From assembly GCF_003664125.1 (NCBI RefSeq), contig NZ_RCCP01000001.1, forward strand, positions 310,001-374,000: DNA of 64,000 nucleotides, given 5' to 3'. The notes below the pieces were generated by a model. The model was not told where the DNA came from. It saw only the letters and a list, made by a program, of their open reading frames with translations, and did no database searches. The translations under genes were made by a program, and so were the position numbers. The stretch comes from Planococcus citreus (GTDB lineage Bacteria > Bacillota > Bacilli > Bacillales_A > Planococcaceae). Shown piece by piece: positions 21,543 to 31,541 of the stretch. How positions within the stretch are numbered: position 1 is the first letter of the stretch; each line of letters begins with the position of its first letter.

Positions 21543-24305
21543 TTAAGCGTATTCGATTTCAACGACTTCTGCACAACGTGGGCAAAGCTCAGGATGTGCT
21601 TCCGATTCGCCGACATGCTTGGAGATCGTCCAGCAACGGCCGCATTTCTCACCTTGTGCTTTTTCTACGATGACTGATACTTCATCGAGTGAAAGCGCAT
21701 TTTCCGGCGCTTGTTCTCTCGCACCGCCGAATTCATATTCAGAAACGATGAACAATTGCGCGAGATTGAAATCGATAGCTGGCAATAAGTTCGCCAACTC
21801 GTCACTTGCATAGACCGTTACTTTCGCTTCAAGCGATTTCCCGATCGTTTTCGCAGCACGCGCTTCTTCCAAAGCTTTCAAGACATCGTCGCGGACATCC
21901 ATGAAACGGCTCCATTTCGCTTCAAGATCCTTGAATTCAGGACGCTCTACTGCTTCTGGGAAGTCGGTTAACTGGACGCTTTCTTCTGAAGCGGATTCCA
22001 GATACGACCACATTTCATCCGCTGTATGCGGCAAGATTGGGGATGCAAGCTTGACGAGTGCCATCAAGCTGTCGAACATCACTGTCTGCATCGCGCGGCG
22101 GTGCGGATGGTCAGCGCGTTCGATATAGACGACGTCTTTTGCGACATCGAGATAAAACGAGCTGAGATCATTGGCGCAATAGCTGTTCAATGCCAAATAG
22201 ACAGATGCGAATTCATAATTCTCATAGCCTTTAGTTGCTGTTTCGATCAATTTATTCAATTTCATGACCATGTACTGGTCCATTTCACGCATGTCTTCAA
22301 ACGCTACACGGTCTTTTGTTTCATCGAAATCAGCCAAGTTGCCGTGAAGGAATTTCAGCGTGTTGCGGATTTTGCGGTACACTTCAGATACTTGCTTGAA
22401 GTTATCATCCGATACGCGCACATCCGCTGTATAGTCGACAGAAGAAACCCATAGGCGCAGGATGTCCGCTCCCATTTGGTTCATGACTTTTGCCGGCACA
22501 ATGACGTTGCCAAGCGATTTACTCATTTTGCGGCCATTGCCGTCCAATGTAAAGCCGTGGCTCAATACGCCTTTATACGGAGCGATGCCGTTGATGGCGA
22601 CGCTCGTTGTAAGCGAGGAGTTGAACCAGCCGCGGTATTGGTCAGAGCCTTCGAGATAAAGGTCAGCCGGGTATTGAAGGTCTTCGCGCTCATCGAGCAC
22701 TGCCTGATGGGACGAACCGGAATCGAACCAAACGTCCATGATGTCCATTTCTTTCGTAAAGATGCCGTTCGGGCTGCTCGGGTGCGTAAAGCCTTCCGGC
22801 AATAATTCCGCTGCCGTGCGCTCGAACCAGATGTTTGATCCGTGCTCGCGGAATAGATCGGCGATGTGCGCGATCGTTTCTTCTGTGATAACCGGATCGC
22901 CGTTTTCCGCATAAAATACCGGAATCGGGACGCCCCATACGCGCTGGCGGGAGATGTTCCAGTCGCCACGGTCGCGCAGCATATTGTAAAGGCGTGTTTC
23001 GCCCCATGCCGGAGTGAACGATGTCTCATCGATTGCTTTTAAGATTTGGTCGCGGAACGCATCGATCGATACGAACCATTGCGCAGTCGCACGGTAGATG
23101 ACCGGTTTTTTCGTACGCCAGTCATGAGGGTACGAGTGGGTGATGAATGACAAGGCTTCTAGTGCGCCTGCTTCATCTAATGCTTCAGTGATCGATTTAT
23201 TCGCTTTGTCGTAAAACTCGCCCGCAAATCCTGGCGCTTCTTCTGTCATGACGCCGCGCTCATCGACTGGACACAATACATCCAAACCATATTTTTTGCC
23301 GATCAAGAAGTCATCTTCCCCGTGTCCAGGAGCGGTATGGACACAACCTGTACCGGAATCGGTCGTAACATGGTCGCCAAGCATGACGAGTGACGTACGG
23401 TCATACAATGGGTGTTTCGCCTGGATATGCTCCAGTTCCTGGCCTTTCACTGTGCGGACCACTTCATAATCCGCCCATTCCAGCTCTTTTGCCACTTCTT
23501 CTAGCAAATCTTTCGCAACGACGAACTTTGAACCGCCGTGAGAGACTTCCACGTAATCCAGATCCGCATGAACGGAGATTCCGAGGTTGGCAGGGATCGT
23601 CCAAGGCGTCGTCGTCCAGATGACCAGCTTGACGCCTTCATCCAAAACGCCTTTTCCGTCTGTAACAGGGAAGGATACATAGATCGATGGTGATTTTTTA
23701 TCGTGATACTCGATCTCCGCTTCAGCAAGCGACGATTCACTGGATGGGGACCAGTAGACCGGCTTCAAGCCTTTATAGATATAGCCTTTATTGGCCATTT
23801 TGCCGAATACTTCGATTTGGCGCGCTTCATAAGAAGGCTTCAATGTAACATATGGGTTTTCCCAGTCACCGCGTACGCCGATCCGTTTGAATTGTGAACG
23901 CTGGCTGTCGATCTGTTCGTATGCGTATTCCTCACATAGCTTGCGGAATTCCGCGAGTGACAATTCTTTGCGGTTCACGCCTTTATTGGTCAATGCCTGC
24001 TCGATCGGCAAACCGTGTGTATCCCAGCCTGGGACATAAGGGGCATGGAAGCCCATCATGCTGCGCGAGCGGACGATCATGTCCTTCAATACTTTGTTCA
24101 AAGCGTGTCCCATGTGAAGGTCGCCGTTCGCATATGGCGGCCCGTCATGAAGCACGAAGAACGGACGGCCTTTTGTGCGGTCCTGGACTTTTTTATAGAT
24201 GTCCATTTCTTCCCATTTCTTTTGCATTTCAGGTTCCCGGTTCGGCAAATTGCCGCGCATTGGAAACTCGGTTTTTGGCATCAATAATGTATCTTTATAA
24301 TCCAT
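21543..24305 (-). CDS. ileS: Isoleucyl-tRNA synthetase
   Basis: Charges tRNA-Ile with isoleucine and edits valine. The 920-residue length is usual for the bacterial type 1 enzyme. The class I signature HIGH appears as HMGH in [16 protein letters not shown], and KMSKS in [13 protein letters not shown]1 editing domain lies between them. The C-terminus has a zinc finger with CGRCW and CPRC. The ATG at 24305 follows an AGGAGG site; a longer in-frame reading would run into the T-box terminator and is rejected. Expression is expected to be controlled by uncharged tRNA-Ile through the T-box leader. Confidence 0.98.
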   Translation of the reverse strand: MDYKDTLLMPKTEFPMRGNLPNREPEMQKKWEEMDIYKKVQDRTKGRPFFVLHDGPPYANGDLHMGHALNKVLKDMIVRSRSMMGFHAPYVPGWDTHGLPIEQALTNKGVNRKELSLAEFRKLCEEYAYEQIDSQRSQFKRIGVRGDWENPYVTLKPSYEARQIEVFGKMANKGYIYKGLKPVYWSPSSESSLAEAEIEYHDKKSPSIYVSFPVTDGKGVLDEGVKLVIWTTTPWTIPANLGISVHADLDYVEVSHGGSKFVVAKDLLEEVAKELEWADYEVVRTVKGQELEHIQAKHPLYDRTSLVMLGDHVTTDSGTGCVHTAPGHGEDDFLIGKKYGLDVLCPVDERGVMTEEAPGFAGEFYDKANKSITEALDEAGALEALSFITHSYPHDWRTKKPVIYRATAQWFVSIDAFRDQILKAIDETSFTPAWGETRLYNMLRDRGDWNISRQRVWGVPIPVFYAENGDPVITEETIAHIADLFREHGSNIWFERTAAELLPEGFTHPSSPNGIFTKEMDIMDVWFDSGSSHQAVLDEREDLQYPADLYLEGSDQYRGWFNSSLTTSVAINGIAPYKGVLSHGFTLDGNGRKMSKSLGNVIVPAKVMNQMGADILRLWVSSVDYTADVRVSDDNFKQVSEVYRKIRNTLKFLHGNLADFDETKDRVAFEDMREMDQYMVMKLNKLIETATKGYENYEFASVYLALNSYCANDLSSFYLDVAKDVVYIERADHPHRRAMQTVMFDSLMALVKLASPILPHTADEMWSYLESASEESVQLTDFPEAVERPEFKDLEAKWSRFMDVRDDVLKALEEARAAKTIGKSLEAKVTVYASDELANLLPAIDFNLAQLFIVSEYEFGGAREQAPENALSLDEVSVIVEKAQGEKCGRCWTISKHVGESEAHPELCPRCAEVVEIEYA

Positions 24306-24565
24306 TTTCCATTCCTCCTGTAAGCATAATAAAAAGCCCCCATCCCTGGAAAGGGACGAGAAGCTCGCGGTACCACCCTTGTTGCAGCTGTGTGCTGCCA
24401 ACTCTACACCGTAACGTGGCGGGGACGGGCCCGGTTACTTGCGTTCACCGGTCCAGCTCAGGAGTGATTTTCCAAGACGGACCCGCGCCAGGCTTCCACC
24501 GCCCCCGGCTCGCTCGATCGGATTTCCGTTTTGTACTGTCTCCATCAATGCGTTTGTAAGTATGT
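24306..24565 (-). promoter_or_regulatory. T-box riboswitch leader of ileS
   Basis: The minus strand carries the T-box core GGGTGGTACCGCG at 24366-24378, which pairs with the tRNA acceptor end, followed by an intrinsic terminator (24331-24365). The GC-rich stretch from about 24380 to 24560 would form stem I and the following stems. The specifier codon should be an isoleucine codon (an ATC is present near 24467 on the minus strand), but I did not fold it, so the specifier is unproved. Confidence 0.92.
24331..24365 (-). terminator. T-box terminator upstream of ileS
   Basis: CTCGTCCCT pairs with AGGGATGGG over a TTCC loop and is followed by GGCTTTTTATT on the minus strand, just downstream of the T-box core. 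Confidence 0.85.
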
Positions 24566-24569
24566 CGTA

Positions 24570-24598
24570 ATTATAGAAGCAGAATGGGCCTCAGTCAA
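24570..24598 (-). promoter_or_regulatory. Promoter of the ileS T-box transcript
   Basis: Minus-strand TTGACT (24593-24598) and TATAAT (24570-24575) with a 17-nt spacer, placed immediately after the divIVA stop. One base off full sigma-A consensus. Confidence 0.88.
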
Positions 24599-24606
24599 GA
24601 GCGGGC

Positions 24607-25134
24607 TTATTCCTTGGCTGCGCTTCCGGCTTCTTTCTTTTCGATCTGGTCGATATTCTCCGTGTCCAGGTCGTATTCAAGTAAGGTGTTCCAGTCTTCC
24701 GTTTCAATCAAATCAAGCTGCGCTTCCACCAGCATCTTGAAACGATTGCGGAAAATCTTCGACTGCTTTTTCAACTCTTCGATTTCGGTCGCGATGCGGC
24801 GCGCTTTCGCCAAAGATTCATTGACGATGCGGTCTGCATTCTTCTCCGCTTCCTGAACGATCAAATCCGCTTCTTTCTGGGCGTTGCGGCGGACTTCTTC
24901 TGACGCTTCCTGAGCGACGAAGATCGATTTTTGCAAAGTCGTTTCCAGATTGGTGAAATGGCCCATGCGCTCATCCGTGGATTTCATGCGCTCTTCCATT
25001 TCAGTCCGTTCTTTAATGACTTTTTCGTAATCTTTCATGATCTGCTCGAGGAATTCATTGACCTCATCTTCTTGATAACCGCGGAATGCGCGGCTGAACT
25101 CTTTATTATGTATATCTAATGGTGATAAAGGCAT
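24607..25134 (-). CDS. divIVA: Cell-division initiation / polar protein DivIVA
   Basis: DivIVA binds curved membrane at septa and poles and recruits division and polarity proteins. The 175-residue protein starts MPLSPLDIHNKEFSRAFRGY, the conserved lipid-binding N-terminal domain, followed by long coiled coils (about 30-60 and 75-150). The ATG at 25134 has AAGGAGAG upstream; a longer reading to 25182 is rejected. It is the last gene before ileS, as in most Bacillales. Poles and sporulation roles differ among species; with sporulation genes absent, only a division role is inferred. Confidence 0.95.
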   Translation of the reverse strand: MPLSPLDIHNKEFSRAFRGYQEDEVNEFLEQIMKDYEKVIKERTEMEERMKSTDERMGHFTNLETTLQKSIFVAQEASEEVRRNAQKEADLIVQEAEKNADRIVNESLAKARRIATEIEELKKQSKIFRNRFKMLVEAQLDLIETEDWNTLLEYDLDTENIDQIEKKEAGSAAKE

Positions 25135-25223
25135 CGTATCTCTCCTTACTCTCTGCATGTTTACACTCATTATACCTGTCATGGCGAGAAATTTCAGTAA
25201 TATTCACCACATTCGCAGGTGTT

Positions 25224-26009
25224 TTATTTTTTCAGTTCCAATTTGCCGACCTGCAGGCGGATCTTGTCCTTTTTCGTTCGTCCTTCGATTGCGATGATTT
25301 GCACGCGACCGAGCCCTCTCGCTGAAATCAAATCGGATTCGTGCAGTTCAAACGAGACACTTTCTTGTGCTGTCCAATTGACTTTCACTTTACCGCCGCC
25401 GATCAATGCGGCTGCTTTCTGGCGGGAAATCTTATAGACCGAGCTCATGACCGTGTCGAGCCGCAGCGAACTGACCGTATGCGCCTCTTCCGCCCACTCC
25501 TCGATGACCGGGAGATAGTCGGCGGGGTCGGTCACTTCTTCGAGCTGGACTTTCACTTTGCCGGCGCTGATAAAATTGGCGCGCAAATACGGCGCTATTT
25601 CCTCCATCACTGCGAGCTGCACGGTGCCTTCACCGATCCGGATATCCCCAAATTTCCCCCGTTCCAAACCGAGCGACATGAGTGCGCCGAGAATGTCGGG
25701 ATGCTTCAAGGTAACGAATTTCACAGGGTAGCGCAGCTCGAACATAGTCACTTGGAAATCACTTTCTTCCGGAACGTAATATGAAGGATGCAGCAAGACG
25801 CGCTGCCGCTCTGCCTGGCTGAACAAGCCGGAAGCAGCCATTTCCACTTCCCTGCCGCCGATCAGCGATTTGACGATAAAGCGCTGGCGCGGGTCCAGAA
25901 AATCGGTGAGCTTCGGCGCATACATATCTTCTACATCTCGCAGCCAGTCCGATGCCTGCTCGATAAATTGTTGTTCGTCTTTGCGAAAATGCTGGAATAT
26001 CTCTTCCAT
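25224..26009 (-). CDS. ylmH: YlmH, S4-domain RNA-binding protein
   Basis: A 261-residue protein with an N-terminal YlmH domain and a C-terminal S4 RNA-binding domain (about 180-245, SSLRLDTVMSSVYKISRQKAAALIGGGKVKVNW). YlmH has been linked to ribosome-associated quality control, where it can act on stalled 50S subunits alongside RqcH; rqcH is also in this window. The start at 26009 has GGAGGG about 8 nt upstream. It follows yggT with a terminator in between and precedes divIVA by about 90 nt, the usual ylm order. Confidence 0.92.
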   Translation of the reverse strand: MEEIFQHFRKDEQQFIEQASDWLRDVEDMYAPKLTDFLDPRQRFIVKSLIGGREVEMAASGLFSQAERQRVLLHPSYYVPEESDFQVTMFELRYPVKFVTLKHPDILGALMSLGLERGKFGDIRIGEGTVQLAVMEEIAPYLRANFISAGKVKVQLEEVTDPADYLPVIEEWAEEAHTVSSLRLDTVMSSVYKISRQKAAALIGGGKVKVNWTAQESVSFELHESDLISARGLGRVQIIAIEGRTKKDKIRLQVGKLELKK

Positions 26010-26097
26010 AGGCCGTTCCCTCCGGTTCTTGGATTCGTTCTTTGTTTAACAAGCATTCTACAAACAGCAGAAAAACCCTTTCGCAGTTTGCCGCAAA

Positions 26098-26130
26098 TAA
26101 AAAAGACAGAGAAATGGATTCTCCGTCTTC
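26098..26130 (-). terminator. Terminator after yggT
   Basis: AAGACGGAGAA pairs with TTCTCTGTCTT (one G-T pair) and is followed by a T-run on the minus strand, about 30 nt after the yggT stop. It splits yggT from ylmH. Confidence 0.8.
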
Positions 26131-26161
26131 CTATATCAGCTGTTCTTTATTCAGCTTCTTA

Positions 26162-26425
26162 TCAGAGAAGGTACTCAGCCAATGTAATGATTCCTTGGCT
26201 TGCGAGACTTAATGTGAAAATAGCCACAATCGGCGAGATATCGATCATGCCGATCGGCGGGATGAAGCGGCGAAAAATATCCAAATAAGGATCGGTAATC
26301 CGGGAGATCATCTGACCGAATGCAGATTCCTTGATGCTCGGCACCCAGCTCATGAAGACGCTGATAATCAGGATATAAAAGTAGATGTTAATAGCGCTCA
26401 ATAATAAATTTACAAGAAGATACAT
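26162..26425 (-). CDS. YggT-family membrane protein (YlmG)
   Basis: An 87-residue protein with two membrane helices separated by a conserved loop (ISRITDPYLDIFRRFIPPIGMIDISPIVA), the YggT pattern. Family members sit next to sepF in Gram-positives and cyanobacteria and have been tied to division or nucleoid and osmotic functions, but no activity is established. It lies 18 nt downstream of sepF and is probably co-transcribed with ylmE and sepF. Length and motif are normal. Confidence 0.9.
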   Translation of the reverse strand: MYLLVNLLLSAINIYFYILIISVFMSWVPSIKESAFGQMISRITDPYLDIFRRFIPPIGMIDISPIVAIFTLSLASQGIITLAEYLL

Positions 26426-26443
26426 TCGATTTTTAGCACCTTT

Positions 26444-26947
26444 CTATTGTTGATCGTCGTGATAATAATCGGAGATGGCGCCATCCACTTCGACCGTGTC
26501 CGGCACGCATAGGAAAATGTCCGTCCCGATACGTTGAATGTCCCCACCTAGTGCATAGACAGTGCCGCTCAGGAAATCGATGATCCGAAGGCCTTGGTCC
26601 CGTTCAATGCGCTGCAAGTTGACCACGACGGCCTGTTTTGTTTTCAAGCTTTCTGCAATGTCCTGCGCTTCCGCATAGACGCGCGGTTCCGCCAAACTGA
26701 CTTTCGATGAAGAAGCAGATGAATTCTGCAAATTGACTAAATTCTGCACGGTAGGTTCCTCCAAATTCTCACGGCGTTCTTTCACTGGCTTTGGTGCTTT
26801 CGGTGCTTTCTTCTGCGGCTGTTCGGCAGCTGCCGGGGCAGGCTTCTCATAGCGCTGCGCGGGCCGCTGCTTGCGTTCTTCCTGGACGGGCTCTTCCTCG
26901 TACTCGTCCAGATAAAAGAAATTCTTGAATTTATCTTTCATGCTCAT
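26444..26947 (-). CDS. sepF: Cell-division protein SepF
   Basis: SepF forms membrane-bound rings that bundle and anchor FtsZ filaments. The 167-residue protein has the amphipathic membrane-anchor N-terminus [19 protein letters not shown], a long Pro, Ala and Lys-rich linker (about 20-75), and the C-terminal SepF domain with [35 protein letters not shown] split over residues about 105-140. Its ATG overlaps the ylmE stop by 4 nt. The partner genes ftsZ and ftsA lie upstream. Confidence 0.95.
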   Translation of the reverse strand: MSMKDKFKNFFYLDEYEEEPVQEERKQRPAQRYEKPAPAAAEQPQKKAPKAPKPVKERRENLEEPTVQNLVNLQNSSASSSKVSLAEPRVYAEAQDIAESLKTKQAVVVNLQRIERDQGLRIIDFLSGTVYALGGDIQRIGTDIFLCVPDTVEVDGAISDYYHDDQQ

Positions 26948-27615
26948 CTTTCCGCCTCACTTTCCGACCCTACCAATGCGGTCCCGACGCGAACGAACGT
27001 CGCGCCTTCTTCAGCCGCAATCAGGTAATCATTGGACATGCCCATCGACAATTCTGTGCAAGGGGCGTGCTCCCAGTTGTTCGCTGCGATTTGCAGCTGC
27101 AAGTCTTTCAAACCTTTAAAAGTCGCTCTCAATAAAGCTTCATCTTCTGTGTTCGGGGCCATGGTCATCAAACCGACCACATGCACTTTATCGAAATCCT
27201 TTAGGGATTCGATAAATGCGGGAACTTCCTCAGCAGAAAAGCCGCTCTTGGAATCTTCGCCGGAAACATTGACTTGGATAAAGCAATTGACTGGCTTATC
27301 GGCACGTTTTTGGATTTCTTTCGCCAGGCTCAGTCGATCCAGCGAATGAAGATAATCGATCAGACCGATCACTTCCTTGACTTTCCGCGACTGAAGCGTA
27401 CCGATATAATGCCAAACGACATCGCCTTTTATCTCCCCATGCTTCATCTTGAGGCCTTCCGGACGGTTTTCACCGAGATGGCGGATGCCCGCATCGACGG
27501 CTTCCTGGGTTCTATCGATTCCGACTTGTTTTGTGACTGCGACGATTTCAATGCCGCTATGGATTTGATTTAATGTATGGGCCATTTCTTCAAACTTCGG
27601 TTTAATCGCTTTCAT
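26944..27615 (-). CDS. ylmE: PLP homeostasis protein (YggS/YlmE family)
   Basis: Binds pyridoxal phosphate and buffers free PLP; members have no proven enzymatic role. The 223-residue single-domain alanine-racemase-like barrel has the PLP lysine in EIVAVTKQV near residue 29, [11 protein letters not shown], and the phosphate-binding SMGMSNDY. The start has only a weak ribosome site (GTGAGC). A consensus promoter lies upstream, and the gene overlaps sepF by 4 nt. The ylmD gene that precedes ylmE in many relatives is absent here. Confidence 0.92.
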   Translation of the reverse strand: MKAIKPKFEEMAHTLNQIHSGIEIVAVTKQVGIDRTQEAVDAGIRHLGENRPEGLKMKHGEIKGDVVWHYIGTLQSRKVKEVIGLIDYLHSLDRLSLAKEIQKRADKPVNCFIQVNVSGEDSKSGFSAEEVPAFIESLKDFDKVHVVGLMTMAPNTEDEALLRATFKGLKDLQLQIAANNWEHAPCTELSMGMSNDYLIAAEEGATFVRVGTALVGSESEAER

Positions 27616-27647
27616 CTGCTCACAACTTTTCTATAGACGTTCACTTT

Positions 27648-27676
27648 ATTGTACCAAGCCGAAGCTGATTTATCAA
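27648..27676 (-). promoter_or_regulatory. Promoter of ylmE-sepF-yggT
   Basis: Minus-strand TTGATA (27671-27676) and TACAAT (27648-27653) with a 17-nt spacer, 33 nt upstream of the ylmE start and after the ftsZ terminator. Confidence 0.8.
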
Positions 27677-27774
27677 TTCAGCCTGGCATTAAAACAATAA
27701 AGCCGCCGATTTTTCAACAAAATTATGAAGGAACCGTGGCAACCGCCGTTAAAAGAAATTCTACAGCCTTCCAA

Positions 27775-27810
27775 AAACAAAAAAGCAGCTGCCAAATTGG
27801 CAGCTGCTTT
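27775..27810 (-). terminator. Terminator after ftsZ
   Basis: A long perfect stem (AAAGCAGCTGCC with GGCAGCTGCTTT) followed by TTTTGTTTTT on the minus strand, ending the dcw transcript. Confidence 0.92.
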
Positions 27811-27814
27811 CGTA

Positions 27815-29005
27815 TTAACGGCGTTTTTGTCTGTTGCGAAGGAATGTCGGAATGTCCAACGCATCTTCACTTTGCTTATCCTGGCGCTGAGGCTCCTGGT
27901 TGTAATAAGGAGTTTGTTCTTCGCGGCGCTGGGACTGTTCTTCGCGGCGTGCTTCACGAATGGAAGGAGCCGGGTTTTGCTGCTGGATCGATTGGATACG
28001 GTTTGCGTTCAATCCAGATCCGCGTGGTGCACGTCCAGCAGGGTTCAATTGTTCTTCGTTGAATCCAGTAGCAATAACCGTAACGACGATTTCATCTTTC
28101 AAGTTGTCGTTGATAACGGAACCGAAGATCATGTTCACTTCTTCATCAGAAGCGGAAGCGACGATATCGGCTGCTTCTTGCACTTCATACAAGCTCAAGT
28201 TCGAACCGCCTGTAATGTTCATCAAGACGCCTTTCGCCCCATCGACAGATACTTCAAGCAATGGGCTCGATACAGCTTTTTTCGCTGCTTCGGCAGCACG
28301 GTTTTCTCCAGAAGAGACACCAATGCCCATAAGTGCTGATCCTTTGTTCGACATGATCGTTTTCACATCGGCAAAGTCAAGGTTGATAAGACCAGGAACT
28401 GCGATCAAGTCAGAGATGCCTTGTACACCTTGGCGAAGAACATTATCCGCTTCACGGAATGCTTCTAGCATCGGCGTATTTTTGTCGACGATTTCAAGTA
28501 GGCGGTCGTTCGGGATAACAATCAATGTATCGACTGACTCTTTCATCGTCGCGATTCCGCCGATAGCCTGAGTCGAACGCTTGCGTCCTTCGAATGTGAA
28601 CGGGCGAGTAACAACGCCAACTGTCAAAGCGCCAAGTTCTTTGGCGATGCCTGCGATGACAGGTGCCGCACCCGTACCAGTGCCCCCACCCATACCGGCA
28701 GTGACGAAGACCATATCGGCTCCACGCAAAGCTTCTTCGATCTGTTCTTTGCTTTCTTCTGCTGCTTTTTTCCCGACATCCGGGTTAGCGCCAGCGCCAA
28801 GGCCGCGCGTCAATTTTCCGCCGATTTGCAGGCGTGTTTCCGCTTTCGAAAGGTTCAAGGCTTGCGCGTCTGTGTTGACAGCGATGAATTCCACCCCTTG
28901 AACTCCATGTTCGATCATCCGGTTGACTGCGTTGTTTCCGCCGCCACCGACACCAATGACTTTAATTACGGCTAATGCATCGATATTTGTATCAAATTCC
29001 AACAT
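27815..29005 (-). CDS. ftsZ: Cell-division GTPase FtsZ
   Basis: The tubulin-like GTPase that forms the division ring. The 396-residue protein has the GTP-binding [11 protein letters not shown] near residue 20, the tubulin signature GGGTGTG at 106-112, the T7 loop NLDFAD that completes the partner's active site, a Gln and Arg-rich linker (about 320-380), and the C-terminal peptide [13 protein letters not shown] that binds FtsA, SepF and others. A TTAGGAGG site precedes the ATG. It follows ftsA by 58 nt and is closed by a strong terminator. Confidence 0.98.
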   Translation of the reverse strand: MLEFDTNIDALAVIKVIGVGGGGNNAVNRMIEHGVQGVEFIAVNTDAQALNLSKAETRLQIGGKLTRGLGAGANPDVGKKAAEESKEQIEEALRGADMVFVTAGMGGGTGTGAAPVIAGIAKELGALTVGVVTRPFTFEGRKRSTQAIGGIATMKESVDTLIVIPNDRLLEIVDKNTPMLEAFREADNVLRQGVQGISDLIAVPGLINLDFADVKTIMSNKGSALMGIGVSSGENRAAEAAKKAVSSPLLEVSVDGAKGVLMNITGGSNLSLYEVQEAADIVASASDEEVNMIFGSVINDNLKDEIVVTVIATGFNEEQLNPAGRAPRGSGLNANRIQSIQQQNPAPSIREARREEQSQRREEQTPYYNQEPQRQDKQSEDALDIPTFLRNRQKRR

Positions 29006-29063
29006 TCTTTTTTCCTCCTAAGATTGCTCAGCTTTTGAACATAAGCCGGACACAATGATGATT

Positions 29064-30353
29064 TTATTCAAAAAAACGATCAAACATTTTTTTGGCTTTG
29101 CTTACGACACCTTCGTTATCCTGTTTCGGTTGTTTCGGCTGCTTCTGCTTTTTCGGCTGCTGCTCCACATACTCAGGTTTCTGCGAATGTGCTGCTGCTG
29201 AACTATGGCCGACGTTTCCATAGAACAAATCTTCTGCGTAAGCGTATTGGATCAATCCGACCGCTGTTGTATACTGCGGCTCGCGAACTCCGATGAATTC
29301 AGGCGTGAACAGGCGCACACGCGTTTGGAGAATGCTTCTTGCCAGTTCTGGAAGGCCATCCATTTTGGCCATTCCGCCTGTCAATACGACACCACCAGGC
29401 AGCTCATCGACGCCGAGGCGATATAACTCATCCAAAATCAATTCGAAAAGTTCTTCCATGCGAACTCCGATTATTTCAGATATGTATTTTTGGCTGTATT
29501 GTTCTCTTGAGTCCGAACCGATCACCGGCACTTCGAATACTTCTTCTTCTGAAGCATCGTCGAAGAATGCGTGGCCATGTTCGAGCTTGATTTTTTCAGC
29601 CTGCTCTGTCGGCGTTTTCAAAACGATCGACAAATCTTTCGTTACGTGATCCCCGCCCACTGGAATGACGGATGCCGCACGCAAGTGGCCATCGCGGAAT
29701 ACTGCGATTGAAGTCGATCCACCGCCGATATCGATGCAGGCCGTTCCGTGGTTTTTTTCATCTTCCGTCAACGCATAGCTTCCGGCTACTAGAGGCTGGA
29801 CATAAATCTCACGGATTTCGAGGCCAGCACGCTCAACACAGCGAAGCACATTGTGCAAGACCGTTTTCGAAGTCGTCACCATTGTACCATCCATTTCAAG
29901 GCGGATGCCGATCATGCCTCTAGGGTCTTTGATCTCGCCTAAGTGGTCGACGACATATTCTTCAGGAATGATGTTGACTAGCTCACGTTCTGGCGGGATC
30001 GACATGACTTGTGCCGCTTCCAAAACGCGTTCCAAATCTTCATCCGTGATTTCACGGTTCTCGCTGTTTACTGCAACGATTCCCTTAACCGGCTGTAATG
30101 CCACTTGGTTGGCTGGAATTCCCAGCACGACTTCATGGATTTCTTTGCCGATCATGCGCTCTGCCTGATCGACAGCTTTTTTAATGGACTGGACAGTTGC
30201 ATCTATATCAACAATCGCACCTTTTTTGATTCCATTAGATTTGACGTTGCCAACGCCGATGACGTGCAACGATTTATTGGTCATTTCCCCGATCAATACT
30301 TTGACGGAGGAAGACCCGATATCCAAACTCACATATAATTCTGATTGACTCAA
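29064..30353 (-). CDS. ftsA: Cell-division protein FtsA
   Basis: An actin-like ATPase that tethers FtsZ to the membrane. The 429-residue protein has YVSLDIGSSSVKVLIGE at the N-terminus (phosphate 1), the ATP-binding CIDIGGGSTSIAVF, PGGVVLTGGMAKMDG, and the C-terminal amphipathic helix AKKMFDRFFE preceded by a Gln, Lys and Pro-rich linker. The start is TTG at 30353, chosen for an AAGGAGGTG site 7 nt upstream. It lies about 100 nt after sbp with a possible weak promoter in between. Confidence 0.96.
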   Translation of the reverse strand: MSQSELYVSLDIGSSSVKVLIGEMTNKSLHVIGVGNVKSNGIKKGAIVDIDATVQSIKKAVDQAERMIGKEIHEVVLGIPANQVALQPVKGIVAVNSENREITDEDLERVLEAAQVMSIPPERELVNIIPEEYVVDHLGEIKDPRGMIGIRLEMDGTMVTTSKTVLHNVLRCVERAGLEIREIYVQPLVAGSYALTEDEKNHGTACIDIGGGSTSIAVFRDGHLRAASVIPVGGDHVTKDLSIVLKTPTEQAEKIKLEHGHAFFDDASEEEVFEVPVIGSDSREQYSQKYISEIIGVRMEELFELILDELYRLGVDELPGGVVLTGGMAKMDGLPELARSILQTRVRLFTPEFIGVREPQYTTAVGLIQYAYAEDLFYGNVGHSSAAAHSQKPEYVEQQPKKQKQPKQPKQDNEGVVSKAKKMFDRFFE

Positions 30354-30395
30354 CTCGTGGCACCTCCTTATAAAACTTCTCTACATTACATTCTA

Positions 30396-30424
30396 TTGTA
30401 AAATACACACCTTGTCTAAGTAAA
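30396..30424 (-). promoter_or_regulatory. Possible promoter for ftsAZ
   Basis: Minus-strand TTACTT and TACAAT are about 17 nt apart in the AT-rich gap between sbp and ftsA. The -35 match is poor, so this is tentative. Confidence 0.3.
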
Positions 30425-30457
30425 ATAGCGAAACTTAGAAAATTTTCCTGCAATTCG

Positions 30458-30820
30458 TCAATTTGCCTCACCAAGCTTCTTTTTTTCGGCCCATTTCGCA
30501 AGCAGAATGCGGCGAATCACCGCTATATTCTGGAATAGCCGCACACCGAACGCGAAAATGGCTGCCAAATACAAATCTACACCTAAATGGACGCCGAGAA
30601 AAGCGAGGCCTGCAGCCAGTACGATATTAAAGAAAAAACCTGAAACGAACACTTTATCATCGTAAACTTGCTGCAAGTGGGCCCGTATACCACCGAACAG
30701 CGTATCCAGTGAAGCCAGCACTGCTATTGACAAATAACTGGCATATTCAGGCGGTATTTGGATATCTGTCAACAAGCCGAGCGAAATGCCCAACAGCAAT
30801 CCAAGAATCGATATCCACAT
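30458..30820 (-). CDS. sbp: Small basic protein of the ftsA-upstream region (DUF1290, Sbp)
   Basis: A 120-residue membrane protein with three or four hydrophobic segments, starting MWISILGLLLGISLGLLTD. The loop SLDTLFGGIRAHLQQVYDDKVF is the DUF1290 signature. B. subtilis sbp has the same place between ylxX and ftsA; its function is unknown. It follows the second DUF881 gene by 2 nt. It is present here but is not part of the otherwise similar staphylococcal dcw cluster, to my knowledge. Confidence 0.9.
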   Translation of the reverse strand: MWISILGLLLGISLGLLTDIQIPPEYASYLSIAVLASLDTLFGGIRAHLQQVYDDKVFVSGFFFNIVLAAGLAFLGVHLGVDLYLAAIFAFGVRLFQNIAVIRRILLAKWAEKKKLGEAN

Positions 30821-30822
30821 TC

Positions 30823-31539
30823 CTACTCCCCCTCCTCGGCTTGAAGATGATCTATGTTGATTTCTTCATCGAAAGCCGGCAGCGTCAATTCTTCCTGCGG
30901 CTCCGAAATAGTGATCGTCAAATCGTCTATGTAAAAATCATCGTGAATTGCAGAAGCCGTTAAATAACTAGAAAGTTTCCGTGCTTCTTCCATGCTCGTT
31001 GCCGTAATAGTAATCACAAACGGTGGCGTCGAGATAGGCTCAGTATTCACTGTGGTGTAGCCATTGATATCGCGTATCGCGGTCGTGTTGATGACACGCT
31101 CCCCAGCAATCGCCAGCTCGATGCCGTCAAAGCGGTTGATTTCATTCACCAAGCGGATCAATAAATCCGGTGGAATTTCTGTTATTTCGGTTCCTAGCGC
31201 AATCGCTTCAAGCGAAGGGCTGATCTCGAGTTCAATTCCCGGCCCGCTCATTTGCGAAAGGCCGGCAGAGATCCGCAAATCTTCGACCGTCTCTTTCAAA
31301 ACCGCCTCCGGATCTTGAGTCGCTTCATCGCTATACTTGCCGAGTGTCTCATCCAGTAGGCTGATTTCCGACAGCAATTCCGAATGAAGTTGCTTTTCCC
31401 GCGATAATTGCTGACGGATTTCCCATGTATCCCGGGAATCCCGGCTGTCATCCGTATTCACAGTATTGTATTGTGTTGCAGTCATAAAACCGATGACAAA
31501 AAGAATGACCGTAAAACGGCCAGTAATGCGTTTTTTCAT
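30823..31539 (-). CDS. DUF881 membrane-anchored protein (second copy)
   Basis: A 238-residue protein with one N-terminal membrane helix (RFTVILFVIGFMTATQY), a short coiled coil, and a DUF881 domain (about 90-220, with GPGIELEISPS and NEINRFDGIELAIAGERVINTTAI). It is one of a tandem pair like ylxW/ylxX between divIB and sbp in B. subtilis, with no known function. The start at 31539 is preferred because AGGGGG lies 6 nt before it; an ATG at 31545 abuts that site. It overlaps or abuts the first copy. Confidence 0.85.
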   Translation of the reverse strand: MKKRITGRFTVILFVIGFMTATQYNTVNTDDSRDSRDTWEIRQQLSREKQLHSELLSEISLLDETLGKYSDEATQDPEAVLKETVEDLRISAGLSQMSGPGIELEISPSLEAIALGTEITEIPPDLLIRLVNEINRFDGIELAIAGERVINTTAIRDINGYTTVNTEPISTPPFVITITATSMEEARKLSSYLTASAIHDDFYIDDLTITISEPQEELTLPAFDEEINIDHLQAEEGE

Positions 31540-31541
31540 CG

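Noticed and set aside
27725-28339. 204-codon plus-strand open frame with hydrophobic stretches
   Set aside because: Covers the ftsZ terminator and the antisense of the ftsZ 3' end; ftsZ is certain.
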